Shown: piece after piece, positions 1 through 8,600 of the stretch
How positions within the stretch are numbered: the first letter of the stretch is position 1
Layout of the letters: each line of letters opens with the position of its first letter
Source: JANXQG01 sp037147235
GTDB taxonomy: Bacteria > Planctomycetota > Planctomycetia > Pirellulales > Thermoguttaceae
DNA: 12,048 nt
Assembly: GCA_037147235.1 (NCBI GenBank)
Contig: JBAWVO010000202.1
Coordinates: 1 to 12,048 of the forward strand
Reading direction: 5' to 3'
The notes under the pieces: generated by a model
Told to the model about the DNA's origin: nothing
Database searches by the model: none
What the model saw: the letters and a program-made list of their open reading frames with translations, nothing else
Made by a program: the position numbers and the translations under genes

Positions 1-2
1 CC

Positions 3-1265
3 CCCGCTTCCTTTCTACCTTTCTCCCCTGCCCCCCTGCTTCCCCTCCGTCGTGCCTATACGCTCCTAGAAGTGATCCTGGCACTTAGCTTGGCCGTGGT
101 GATCCTGGGGCTGGTGGGCGTGGGCATCCATGTCCACTTGGCGGTGGCCGCAAAAAGTCGCGACCAAGTTGAGGAGGCCCAACTCGCGCGGGTCTTACTG
201 CAACGCATTGCCGACGATCTCCGCAATGCGATCCCCTTCCAGCCGGCAACTTCATCTTCGTCCGGCACTTCCAGCCAGGTCCCATTACCCAACACGTCGG
301 GTTCGAGCGACTCAACGCCGCTTTCCGGCGGGATTTGTGGCACGGCCCAGGCGATCCAGATCGAGACGGCGCGGCGACCGCGGGCAACCCTCGCATCGCT
401 ACAGTCGGTTGCCAATGATTCCAGCCAGCCAGCCCGACTCAGCGATATTCGCGTCGTATCCTACAGCCTCGGGGCACCGAGCAGTGTCGATATGTCAAAA
501 GAAGCTTCCGCGTCAACTTCACTGAGCGGCCTCTATCGCCACGAGCAGGATCGGGCCGAGTTTGTCTACGGCTCGTTAAACGGCCAAGTCGATGAATCCA
601 ATCCGGCAACGGAACTGCTTGCCCCGGAGGTCGTCAATCTCCAGCTCACTTACTACGGCGGCACGGCGAGCGGCACAACGTCCAGCGGGGACACGACAAG
701 CGGCGGCACATCGAGCACCAATACCACGACCAACGGCACAACGAGCGACAGCCAATGGGATTCAACGCAGCAGGGCATGTTGCCCGCCGCAGTAAAGATT
801 TCGATTTCCCTTCGCCGCGAATCGCAGAAATCGTTGCCTAATGTTCTCGACATCGAGAAGCGTCCGGCGGCCGTTTATTCCTTGCTTGTCAGTCTGCCCA
901 ATGCAAGTGTGGATGCAGAAAGCTGGGCCAATCAGCAGGCGGAAACATCAGAACCCACCCAAGCGGACTCCACCCCTCCCCATCAAACACCACAAACCGG
1001 TCCCACAAATGGCCGGGGTCCAGGCGGCCAACGCGGACAGGCTCAAGGGCAAAGCAGCGGCGCGCAAGGTGGTGGTGGCAACGGAAAGGGCGGTAGTGGT
1101 CGTGGCCCAGGCGGTCAGCAAGGCGGTAACGGCGCACCGGGCCAGGGCCGATTTGGTGGTGGAGGCGGTCGCGGAGGAGCCAGCCCAGGCGGCCAGCAAG
1201 GTCCACCTTCCAGCGGCGGCCCGCCAGCGACAATTCCGCCTGGCGCGGGAAAGGGTGGCTCATGA
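3..1265 (+). CDS. gspJ: Type II secretion minor pseudopilin GspJ-like (5' partial)
   Basis: Minor pseudopilin expected to sit with GspI and GspK at the tip of the T2SS pseudopilus in the inner membrane and periplasm. The frame is open to the left edge, so the true start is probably outside; the GTG at 72 is an internal Val codon. Codons at about 48-80 read RRA-YTLLEVIL, a class III prepilin leader with peptidase cleavage after Ala and Glu at +5, followed by a hydrophobic helix (LALSLAVVILGLVGVGI). The GspJ-like body includes VVSYSLG, GLYRHEQDRAEF, LLAPEVVNLQLTYYG and LPAAVKISISL. Two low-complexity parts are odd: a Ser/Thr/Gly insertion (about 657-756) and a Gly/Gln/Pro-rich tail of about 85 residues (about 1001-1262). 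It overlaps gspK by ATGA, so the two are probably coupled. GspJ is favoured by position before gspK and by these motifs; a generic prepilin is the alternative. Confidence 0.8.
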   Translation, partial: PASFLPFSPAPLLPLRRAYTLLEVILALSLAVVILGLVGVGIHVHLAVAAKSRDQVEEAQLARVLLQRIADDLRNAIPFQPATSSSSGTSSQVPLPNTSGSSDSTPLSGGICGTAQAIQIETARRPRATLASLQSVANDSSQPARLSDIRVVSYSLGAPSSVDMSKEASASTSLSGLYRHEQDRAEFVYGSLNGQVDESNPATELLAPEVVNLQLTYYGGTASGTTSSGDTTSGGTSSTNTTTNGTTSDSQWDSTQQGMLPAAVKISISLRRESQKSLPNVLDIEKRPAAVYSLLVSLPNASVDAESWANQQAETSEPTQADSTPPHQTPQTGPTNGRGPGGQRGQAQGQSSGAQGGGGNGKGGSGRGPGGQQGGNGAPGQGRFGGGGGRGGASPGGQQGPPSSGGPPATIPPGAGKGGS

Positions 1266-2821
1266 AATACCTTCAAAGGCCGCGTCGTGGCGTGGTGCTG
1301 CTCTTGGTCCTGATCGTGGTGACGATGCTGGCCTTGGGCAGTCTTGGCTTCGCCGAATTGATGCTCAACGAACATCGCGCGGCCAAGACATCCAGCCGCC
1401 AGTCGCAAGCCAGGGTTTTCGCCGAGTCGGGTGCCGAACTGGCTAGGCAGTTCCTCGATCGGACCACGGACGACCAAAAAACGGCTGGTGGTTTATATGA
1501 CAACGCACAGCGATTTTCCAGTCAGCTTGTGGCTGACGATAATTCGCCTCGCGACCGCGGTCGCTTTACCCTCATCGCGCCTCGGTACGAGAACAGCACC
1601 GTCATCGGTACTCGTTACGGCTTGCAAGACGAATCGGCGCGAATCAATCTGGCCACGATTCTGAATTTCGATAAGTCCAGCGGACCGGGCGGCAGTCCAG
1701 GCGGAACCACCGGCAAGGCCAAGACGATCCTGATGGGTCTGCCGGGCATGACCGACGCCATTGCCGATGCCATTCTCGACTGGATCGACGCCGACGACAC
1801 GCCCCGCGAGCAGGGAGCGGAGAGCGAGTACTACGGCAGTCTTCAGCCCGGCTATACCCCGCGCAATGCCCCGCCCGCTTCTATCGAAGAGCTTTTGTTG
1901 GTACGTGGGGTAACCCCGGAGTTACTCTTTGGCCTCGATGCGGCGAAGATGGGCTATGGCAGTAGCAATTCCGCCGGCGGGACCATCGCCGGCGTCGACA
2001 ATTCTGACGGCTCGATGGACCACGGCTGGGCTGCATACCTGACGTTATGGAGCGCAGAGTCAAACCTCAAGGCCGACGGCACGCCGAAGATTGACCTCAA
2101 CCAGTCGGACCTGAAGAAGCTCTACGACGATCTGACCTCCGTGCTCGACCAGTCGTCGGCCGAGTACATCGTTGCATCCCGGCTTGACAAACCTTCGGAC
2201 GACGGCAGCGGACACCTAGCTACATCCAAGTTGGGCAAAGCCGACAAAAACCTTGGTAGCGTGATCGACCTAGTCGGTGCCTCGGCTATTTCGTTGTCGG
2301 GGAGCAGTGATACTCCGGGAGGGAACCACAACCTCAAAAACCCATTTACATCCGACACCTCGGCGATGAGTACCTACCTGCCCAAACTATTCGACAACTG
2401 CACGACCGACTCCGGCAAATCGATCGCGGGACGGATCAACATCAACCAGGCCCCGCGGGCCGTGTTGCTATGTATCCCAGGCATGACCTCCGATTTGGCG
2501 GACCAGATCATTTCCAATCGAGTGCCCGATCAGGCCTCGCCTTCGGCCAAGGCCGACCAGACTTGCCCGGCCTGGCCACTCATTGAGGGGGTTATGCCGC
2601 TGGCCACGATAAAACCGATGCTTCCTTACATCACGGCCGGAGGAAGCGTCTACCGCGCCCAAATAATCGGACATTTCGACAAGGGAAACCCCGTTGCCCG
2701 GCTACAAGTCCTACTTGATGCTACCCAACGGCCAACACGCGTATTACTCTGGAAAGATATGAGCCGCATGACCGGGGGCTTTCCTGGCGAAACTGGCAGC
2801 GGAGCAACCGGAGAACATTAA
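1262..2821 (+). CDS. gspK: Type II secretion minor pseudopilin GspK
   Basis: GspK caps the tip of the T2SS pseudopilus as the largest minor pseudopilin. The ATG overlaps the gspJ stop (ATGA) and has a purine-rich SD (GGGAAAGGG) just upstream. Residues 1-10 (MKYLQRPRRG) are a prepilin leader cut after Gly10. The following helix VVLLLVLIVVTMLALGSLGF lacks the usual Glu+5, as is typical of GspK. Family hallmarks are clear: ARINLATIL (126-134), MTDAIADAILDWIDADDTPR (163-182), GAESEYY (185-191), the APPASIEELLLVRGVTPELL stretch (203-222), a second KIDLNQSDL module (276-284) and a third GRININQAPRAVLLCIPGM module (390-408). These helix-hairpin-helix-like repeats make 519 residues, somewhat longer than the proteobacterial protein (about 330). 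The product acts with GspJ encoded just upstream. Confidence in the family is high. Confidence 0.92.
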   Translation: MKYLQRPRRGVVLLLVLIVVTMLALGSLGFAELMLNEHRAAKTSSRQSQARVFAESGAELARQFLDRTTDDQKTAGGLYDNAQRFSSQLVADDNSPRDRGRFTLIAPRYENSTVIGTRYGLQDESARINLATILNFDKSSGPGGSPGGTTGKAKTILMGLPGMTDAIADAILDWIDADDTPREQGAESEYYGSLQPGYTPRNAPPASIEELLLVRGVTPELLFGLDAAKMGYGSSNSAGGTIAGVDNSDGSMDHGWAAYLTLWSAESNLKADGTPKIDLNQSDLKKLYDDLTSVLDQSSAEYIVASRLDKPSDDGSGHLATSKLGKADKNLGSVIDLVGASAISLSGSSDTPGGNHNLKNPFTSDTSAMSTYLPKLFDNCTTDSGKSIAGRININQAPRAVLLCIPGMTSDLADQIISNRVPDQASPSAKADQTCPAWPLIEGVMPLATIKPMLPYITAGGSVYRAQIIGHFDKGNPVARLQVLLDATQRPTRVLLWKDMSRMTGGFPGETGSGATGEH

Positions 2822-2843
2822 ACATTGCCATGCACCAATAACT

Positions 2844-2878
2844 CTGATCGGACCGATCCGCCCGATCGGTCTGATCGG
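2844..2878 (+). promoter_or_regulatory. Strong hairpin between gspK and gspL
   Basis: In the 83-bp gap between gspK and gspL, bases 2844-2858 pair with 2864-2878. This gives 15 consecutive pairs (two are G-U in RNA) around a 5-nt CGCCC loop. The core repeats the word GATCGG. No U-run follows (the next bases are TCCGGTGGGAAAACAAC), so it does not look like a classical intrinsic terminator. It could stabilise the upstream mRNA end, tune expression of the pseudopilins against the platform proteins, or be a small repeat element; which of these is inference. Confidence 0.6.
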
Positions 2879-2904
2879 TCCGGTGGGAAAACAACAACAC
2901 TACT

Positions 2905-4344
2905 ATGTCTCAACTTTTTGCCCTGGAATGGGATTCTCGTGAAATCCGCATGATGGTTGCCTCCGGGCGGGGCCGCCAGGTCGTGATCGAGCATGCCTTT
3001 TCCATCCCTTATGAGATCGATGCCTCAGCAGCCGACGCGGCCAAATCAATCGGGCGGCGGATTGCGGCCGAACTGGATGCCCGTGGACTCGGCCGCGCGG
3101 AAGCCGTGGTGGCGGTCGGACGCAACAGCATTGAACTGCGGCAACTACAGTTGCCGCCAGCCCCGGATGAAGATCTGCCGGAATTGGTTCGCTTCCAGGC
3201 CACGCGCGAGTTCAACGAACTGGACGATAAGTGGCTACTGGACTTCATTCCCATCGAAGGCTCCGCCGATAGCCCTCGGACCGTGTTGGCTACCGCCATC
3301 GCGCCGGCGGTCCTTGCGCAGATCGAAGCGGTCTGCTCGCACGCCGGCTTGAAGATGCGGCGGCTGTTGCTTCGTCCCTGTGAAGCAGCCTTGCTGCTTG
3401 AGGGCGAAAAGTCGATTCCGCGTGGGCAAGTGGTGTTGCTGGTGAATTCCTTGGGTATCGAGGCGGATCTTACGGCGGTTGTTGATGGCACGGCAGTCTT
3501 TTTGCGCACGACCCGGATCAACAGCGACCCGCCTCCCTTGCAGGCGGTGCTTGCCGAAATCCGCCTTACGATGGCCGCGGCCTCCAACCAATTGGGCGGC
3601 CGCAAAATCGAGTCGATCGTGCTCTGCGGCGAACACCCGCCCCATCTCGACCTGGCCCGCGCGATCGAGGCGGATCTGGAGATTCACGTCGAACTTTTCG
3701 ATCCGCTGGGCGGCGTGAAGTTCGGCCGCGCGCTGGTCGAGTCGCCGCCGGAACATCCGGGCCGATTTGCGTCGCTGGTGGGTATGTTACTGGCCGAGCT
3801 GAAGCCATCAAGCCATGCGGTCGATTTCCTCCATCCCCGCCGCCGTGCCACAGCCCGCGATCCCCGTAAAAAATGGCTGATCGCCGCGGCAACTGCCGCC
3901 ACGCTCCTGCTGGCATGGATCATTTACGCCCGCATCGATCATTATTGGCTGGCTAACTCGGTCGATGAATTGACGCAAACATCGAAAGGCATGGACAATT
4001 TGATCGACCAGGCAAAGAAAGTCCGCGCCGGCACGGCCGGCATTGCGAAGTGGGCCGACGAAGAAGTAATCTGGCTCGATCGTATCTACGCGCTCAACCA
4101 AAACTTCCCGGCGGCGCAGGATGCGGTCCTGGACGAGTTGACGATCAACAGCAGCCTGCGCGGCGGACAAATCGAACTCAAAGGCCGGGTCGGCCGGCCC
4201 GACGACATCGCGCGTTTGGAGGAGATCGTGGCCGCTCACGGTGGTAAAATAAGCGCAAAGAGTAGCCACGAAGATCGCTCCGTTCCACCCTACACATGCT
4301 CCTTCGAGGCCTCGGTCCTGCCGGAAAAGAGCGCAAAGCCATGA
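2905..4344 (+). CDS. gspL: GspL-like inner-membrane platform protein (PilM/PilN-like fusion)
   Basis: Cytoplasmic actin-fold plus membrane-anchored platform protein of the T2SS/type IV pilus family; it would link the assembly ATPase (GspE) to the inner-membrane complex. Residues 1-300 are a PilM-like domain: the N-terminal strand LFALEWDSREIRMMVAS, VAVGRNSIELRQLQLPPAPD (69-88), and a later strand-rich half (GQVVLLVNSLGIEADLT, 174-190). Residues 304-312 (HAVDFLHPR) match the pre-membrane motif of PilN-like proteins. One membrane helix follows at about 324-341 (WLIAAATAATLLLAWIIY), then a helical linker and a small alpha/beta domain at about 405-470 as in PilN/GspL periplasmic parts. The chain thus combines PilM and PilN, the usual GspL arrangement. 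No strong SD precedes the ATG. The stop overlaps the next gene by ATGA. The symbol is assigned by architecture and position. Confidence 0.75.
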   Translation: MSQLFALEWDSREIRMMVASGRGRQVVIEHAFSIPYEIDASAADAAKSIGRRIAAELDARGLGRAEAVVAVGRNSIELRQLQLPPAPDEDLPELVRFQATREFNELDDKWLLDFIPIEGSADSPRTVLATAIAPAVLAQIEAVCSHAGLKMRRLLLRPCEAALLLEGEKSIPRGQVVLLVNSLGIEADLTAVVDGTAVFLRTTRINSDPPPLQAVLAEIRLTMAAASNQLGGRKIESIVLCGEHPPHLDLARAIEADLEIHVELFDPLGGVKFGRALVESPPEHPGRFASLVGMLLAELKPSSHAVDFLHPRRRATARDPRKKWLIAAATAATLLLAWIIYARIDHYWLANSVDELTQTSKGMDNLIDQAKKVRAGTAGIAKWADEEVIWLDRIYALNQNFPAAQDAVLDELTINSSLRGGQIELKGRVGRPDDIARLEEIVAAHGGKISAKSSHEDRSVPPYTCSFEASVLPEKSAKP

Positions 4345-5276
4345 AGCTCCAGCGTCGCGAGAAAATCCTGGCCGGTTCGGCACTGGGGCTTGTCGGCCTA
4401 GCGGTACTGTGGTTTCTTTTCTTCTCAGGTGACAGCCGGTCTTTCGACCAGTTGATCGCCGAGCAAACCAAGTTGGCGAGCGAAATCGAGAACAAACAGA
4501 AACTGCTTCAGGCAGCAATCCTGGACGCCAAACGCCTTGCCCAATGGCAGCGACGTGCCCTGCCTCCCGACCCGGTACTTGCCCGCTCGCTCTATCAGAA
4601 CTGGCTCCGCAATCTGGCCACGCGCGACAATCTTCGCGGGATCACGCTTGCCTCCACCGACGCCGGTACACGCCTCGACCAATTCACGCGGATCCCGTTC
4701 AAACTCCGCTGCCGGGCGAACCTGGGCGACCTCGTCGATTTTCTCTACGAGTTTTACTCCGTTGGCTATCTGCATCAGATCCGTTCGATGAACATCAAGC
4801 CGATACCAAACTCCCGCGAGTTGGATGTAAGCATGACGATCGAAGCCCTTTCGCTGCCCATGGCCGATTCAAAGAGCCAGTTGCCCAAGGAAGCCAGCCC
4901 AGTGCTTCAGCTGGCAAAGCGATCTGACTATCGCGAGCCGATCGTGAAACGCGACCTGTTTACTGCCTATGTCCGCCCGACGCCACTGGCTCCAACTGCG
5001 CGGCGCGAGCAAACCATCGACCCGGGCGATTATGTCTTCGTGACCGGATTTACCGAAGTTGATGGCACCGCGAAAGTATGGATTAAGGATCGCACGGGAG
5101 ACAAACTATTGATCTTGGCAAGCGGCGAGAGTTTTACGGTTGGAAAAATGTCCGGCAAGATCGAAGCAATCCGCCCGGAAGGCGAGGTCATCATCGAATT
5201 TGATGGCCGCCGCCGCCAGCTTCGCAATGGCGATAATCTGCATGGCGGGGTAGAAATTCAGGACGAGCACCGGTGA
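4341..5276 (+). CDS. gspM: GspM/PilO-like platform protein with PilP/GspC-like C-terminal domain
   Basis: Bitopic inner-membrane protein that would pair with GspL in the T2SS platform. The ATG at 4341 overlaps the gspL stop (ATGA) and is preferred over the longer in-frame start at 4296, which lies inside gspL. Residues 1-9 are basic cytoplasmic, 10-28 form one membrane helix (LAGSALGLVGLAVLWFLFF), 34-70 look like a coiled coil, and 75-172 form a PilO/GspM-like ferredoxin-fold domain with the hallmark LVDFLYEFYSVGYLHQIRSM (131-150). From about residue 200 a second domain follows: KRDLFTAYVRP, then a beta-rich part with YVFVTGFTEVDG, WIKDRTGDKLLIL and VIIEFDGRRRQLRNGDNL. This resembles the PilP/GspC homology region that contacts the secretin. 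The whole is 311 residues, much longer than a plain GspM (about 160-200), so it may be a PilO-PilP-type fusion. It is the last T2SS gene in the window. Confidence 0.7.
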   Translation: MKLQRREKILAGSALGLVGLAVLWFLFFSGDSRSFDQLIAEQTKLASEIENKQKLLQAAILDAKRLAQWQRRALPPDPVLARSLYQNWLRNLATRDNLRGITLASTDAGTRLDQFTRIPFKLRCRANLGDLVDFLYEFYSVGYLHQIRSMNIKPIPNSRELDVSMTIEALSLPMADSKSQLPKEASPVLQLAKRSDYREPIVKRDLFTAYVRPTPLAPTARREQTIDPGDYVFVTGFTEVDGTAKVWIKDRTGDKLLILASGESFTVGKMSGKIEAIRPEGEVIIEFDGRRRQLRNGDNLHGGVEIQDEHR

Positions 5277-5289
5277 CATGGATTTGTTC

Positions 5290-5424
5290 GGCTCTTCCAG
5301 TTTTAGGTGCAGAAGTAGGGTGGGGAGAGCGCAGCGAGCCCCACCAAAAGTAGACCGCAATAAATCGCTGCGCTCTCCCCACCCTACAAATTATTCGTGT
5401 TCCGCAGCTAGAACCGGAAGAGCC
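5290..5424. repeat. REP-like nested inverted-repeat element
   Basis: A 135-bp near-palindrome lies 13 bp after the gspM stop. Outer arms 5290-5314 and 5400-5424 match at 21 of 25 positions (tips GGCTCTTCC / GGAAGAGCC). Inner arms 5315-5337 and 5365-5387 are perfect 23-bp inverted repeats starting GTAGGGTGGGGAGAGC. The left half also holds its own small hairpin, GGTGGGG (5319-5325) with CCCCACC (5339-5345). The GTAGGGTGGGG word is of the type found as dispersed REP-like repeats in planctomycetes and other bacteria (family knowledge, not tested here). No coding potential and no obvious target-site duplication were seen. Transcribed either way it would fold into a long hairpin and could end or protect the T2SS transcript. 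Confidence 0.8.
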
Positions 5425-5482
5425 TTGGTTTCCGATCCCAACCGGTAACATGTCCACGGCTCCGACATCGGCAAGCGGTGCA

Positions 5483-5511
5483 TTGCTTTATAGGGTGCAA
5501 TCGGTTAGAAT
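5483..5511 (+). promoter_or_regulatory. Predicted sigma70-type promoter of the RM gene
   Basis: TTGCTT (-35, 5483-5488) and TAGAAT (-10, 5506-5511) are separated by exactly 17 bp. This sits in the non-coding stretch between the REP-like element and the RM gene. Transcription would start near 5518, giving a leader of about 112 nt before the ATG at 5631. ATTGC/GCAAT (5482-5486 and 5497-5501) form a small inverted repeat inside the promoter spacer, which could be an operator but may be chance. Confidence 0.5.
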
Positions 5512-5560
5512 CGTTGTTTTGACGCTGTTTCTTGGGGTTTTTTTGTTCCTGGCATGCCCA

Positions 5561-5630
5561 CTTTGGACCCCCTGAAAACGCCAGGAGAACTGCGTTGCGG
5601 CGTTTTGCTTCAGAGTCCAAGGGGGGGGCC
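5561..5630 (+). promoter_or_regulatory. Structured leader and ribosome binding site of the RM gene
   Basis: TTGGAC (5563-5568) pairs with GTCCAA (5615-5620), CTG (5572-5574) with CAG (5611-5613), and AAAACGCC (5575-5582) with GGCGTTTT (5599-5606, perfect 8 bp). Together they form an extended stem ending immediately before an unusual Shine-Dalgarno of eight Gs (5621-5628), 2 nt from the ATG. The C-run at 5568-5572 could alternatively pair with the G-run and hide it. The arrangement suggests translational control of the RM protein; that is inference. Confidence 0.45.
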
Positions 5631-8600
5631 ATGGCTGCACAGCCCACGATCCACGAGGTTGACTTCTGTTCGCAGATAGCGTCTGAAGCGAACATCCTTA
5701 TCCGGCAGAATCCAACGGCTTATCCCTTCCGCGAGGTCCACGTGGAGGGCCTGGGCGAGGGGGCAGCGCGACGAAAGCGCAAAGACCTGCGATTCTACGG
5801 TCCCAACGGCAAGCTGCTTTTGTGCGGCGAGGTGAAACTTCCCGGAACGCCGGAAGGCCGGTCGGCCTATGCCGACAAACTGATGCAAGACGCCGAGGCC
5901 AAGGCGAGCAACGCGACGGTCCAATACTTCTTCACCTGGAATGTCAACGAGTTCGTTCTTTTCGACCGAAAACTCTTTGACCGACCCTTGCTTGATCGGC
6001 GAGTGCGGCCCTGGCGACTGGGTCGCTATCTGGCCGATTCCGCCGCAGTCGCCCGCGAGGAAAACCTCAACTTCATCAAGACGCATTTTCTGCCCGACCT
6101 GCTACATGGGCTGGCCGATGTTCTTTTCGGCCGCCGTGCCGAGTGGTTGCAGCCGGACGACTTGTTCATCCGTTCGCTGGAAAGTCACTTGGAGTGGCCG
6201 GTTCAGTTGTGCAGCACCTACATTCTGCAAGAGACCAGCAGGAACAAGTCGTTCGGCCTCCGCGTCGAAGGCTGGATGGCGGAGCAAGAATGGACCTTTG
6301 TGCGCACTCCGCATGAGGAATGGGCCAAGGCGGTGGATAATATGGCCAAGACCCTGGCTTATGTCTGGGTGAACCGCATTATTTTCTATAAGGCCCTGCG
6401 AACCCGTTTTCCCGATCTGCGCCGGCTTGAGCTTCGTCCGTCAGTGAAGAGTGCCGACGATGCCGTGTCGGCACTCAATCAACTATTTCAGGATGCCGTC
6501 GAGCGAAGCGGCGATTACGAGTCGCTGCTGATGCCCCAAGCGACCGATTGGGCGACCGCCGTGGTCTTTCAACCGGAATATGGTCTCGACGCCTGGCGGG
6601 GCTTGCTGCGCAGCATCGAGTCGGTTGACTTCCGAGCAGTGTCGTCCGATGTGGTGGGGAGAATTTTCCAGAAACTCATTGGTCCGGACGAGCGTCATCG
6701 CTTCGGCCAGCATTTCACCGGCGACGATCCCGTCGACCTTATCAACGCCTTTTGCATTCGTGGCCCAAGCGACACGGTCATGGATCCGGCCTGTGGATCG
6801 GGCAGCTTTCTTGTCCGGGCATACTACCGCAAGCGGCACTTGGGCGCGGGACGCCCTCATTTGGACTTGATTGGCGAGCTATTCGGCTGCGATATTTCGC
6901 TCTATCCGGCCCACTTGGCGACGTTGAACCTGGCCGCGCGCGAAATTAACGATGAGGCAAACTATCCGCGTATTACTCGCCGGAACTTTTTCGATTTCTC
7001 TCCCGAACAACCCTTCTGCTCCATTCCCGGCACGGATGGGGAACCACTTCCCATTGCCTTACCGGCACTCGACGCGGTAGTCGGCAATCCGCCCTACGTT
7101 CGGCAAGAGAAGGTGGAGAAGAAAGAAAAGGCCCGTTATGGGAAGATATGCAACAGTGCCTGGCCGAGCCTGCGGCTGACCGGTCGCAGCGACTTGCATT
7201 GCTACTTCTGGCCGGCCGCGGCCCGTTTTCTGAAAGAAGACGGCTACTTCGGTTTCCTCACCAGCTCGTCCTGGATGGACGTGGAGTACGGCTTTGCCCT
7301 GCAAGGGTGGATGTTGCGGCATTTCCGCATCCTGGCGGTCATGGAGAGCGCAGCCGAGCCGTGGTTTGAGGACGCCCGAGTCAAGACGTGCATGGCGATC
7401 CTACAACGCTGCGATGATGAATCGGCTCGCATGGCGAACCGCGTCCGTTTCGTTCGTTTTTCTCGGAAGCTGGCGGAAATCATCGGGGTCGCGCCGACCC
7501 TCGAGAATGAAACGTCACGACAGTCGGCTATCGAGGTGCTGCGAGACCGGATCCTCGGCACGGACGCCGATTTTGAAGATCACAACTGGCGGATCATCAT
7601 CAAGACGCAGCGAGAACTATGGGACGACGGCGTTCGCGCCGGTACCGTCCTTGGGGAAGCTGCTATTGTAGAATCGGCGGACGAAGCGGACGACGAGGGA
7701 ACAGCGGAGGCCGAGGGGACCGATTCTCCCGAAGTGGCAATGAATCATATCAACGGCCACGGAGCCAAGAACTATCGCGCGGGCAAATGGGGCCGCTACG
7801 TTCGTGCGCCGGACGTCTACTTCGACATCATGCGCCGCTTTGGCAAGCGGTTCGTGGCCCTGGGTGAAATCGCAACAATCCGCCGCGGAATCACATCTGG
7901 CTGCGACGCCTTTTTTATGCCCAAGGACATTACTTCCGAGCTATTGGCCAGACATGCGAGCGACCGCGACTTTCGCCGAAGTGCCGGCGGCGCGCCGCGG
8001 AGCGACGTCGAATCCGGCAAGCTGCGCATTATCAAGGCTGGCGACGGGAGCGTACACCCCATCGAAGCCGACTGCCTTGCCCCCGAAGTGCATAGCCTGA
8101 TGAAGGTCAATCGCCCGATCGTTCGCGCGGCCGATATCGACCGGGTGGTTCTGTTGGTTGCCAAGCCAATGAGCGAAATCAAGCAAAGTTTGCCGTGGGC
8201 GTGGCGGTATCTGCGCTATGGCATGACGGCGGCTTTCGCCTCAAGCAAGTCAAAACCCGTTCCCCTTCCCGAGCGATCGACCTGTGCCGCCCGCGATCCG
8301 TGGTACAACCTCACAGGGTTGGTGCGCCCTGGAATTGCCTTCTGGCCGATGGCGCAGCAGTATCGGCATATCATCGCGGCAAACCCTGAACGTCTGATTT
8401 GTAATCACAACCTATTCGACGTTTCCTCGGATAGCCTGAATAAGAGGGAGCAATCGGCCCTGGTGGCGATCTTGAATTCCACGCTCGTCGGTCTTTTCAA
8501 AACATTTTACGGCCGCTATGCGGGAACCGAGGGTAATCTGAAAACCGAGGTGGTGGACGTGAACCTCCTCGACGTGCCCGATCCACGAAACGTGCCGACG

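Noticed and set aside
1..50. C/T-rich tract at the left edge, and a possible CTG start at 36
   Set aside because: It may be a promoter-proximal low-complexity stretch or part of the GspJ leader. With the start outside the window neither can be decided, and CTG starts are rare.
72..74. GTG as the start of gspJ
   Set aside because: It lies inside the conserved prepilin motif (the Val after YTLLE). Starting there would remove the leader and the Glu+5.
2844..2904. Intrinsic terminator after gspK
   Set aside because: The stem is strong but no U-run follows, and the next genes continue the same pathway.
3009..3605. Long open frame antisense to gspL (and similar antisense frames in the RM and symporter genes)
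   Set aside because: High-GC shadow frames with Arg/Ser/Ala-rich, motif-free translations opposite well-supported genes.
5532..5630. N-terminal extension of the RM protein from TTG 5532
   Set aside because: The extra 33 residues are coded by the hairpin leader, while the ATG at 5631 has a strong purine-rich SD, so the shorter form is preferred.
7671..7726. Inverted repeat GAATCGG / CCGATTC inside the RM gene
   Set aside because: It is only 7 bp, the arms are 42 bp apart, and it lies in an acidic-linker coding region; chance is likely.
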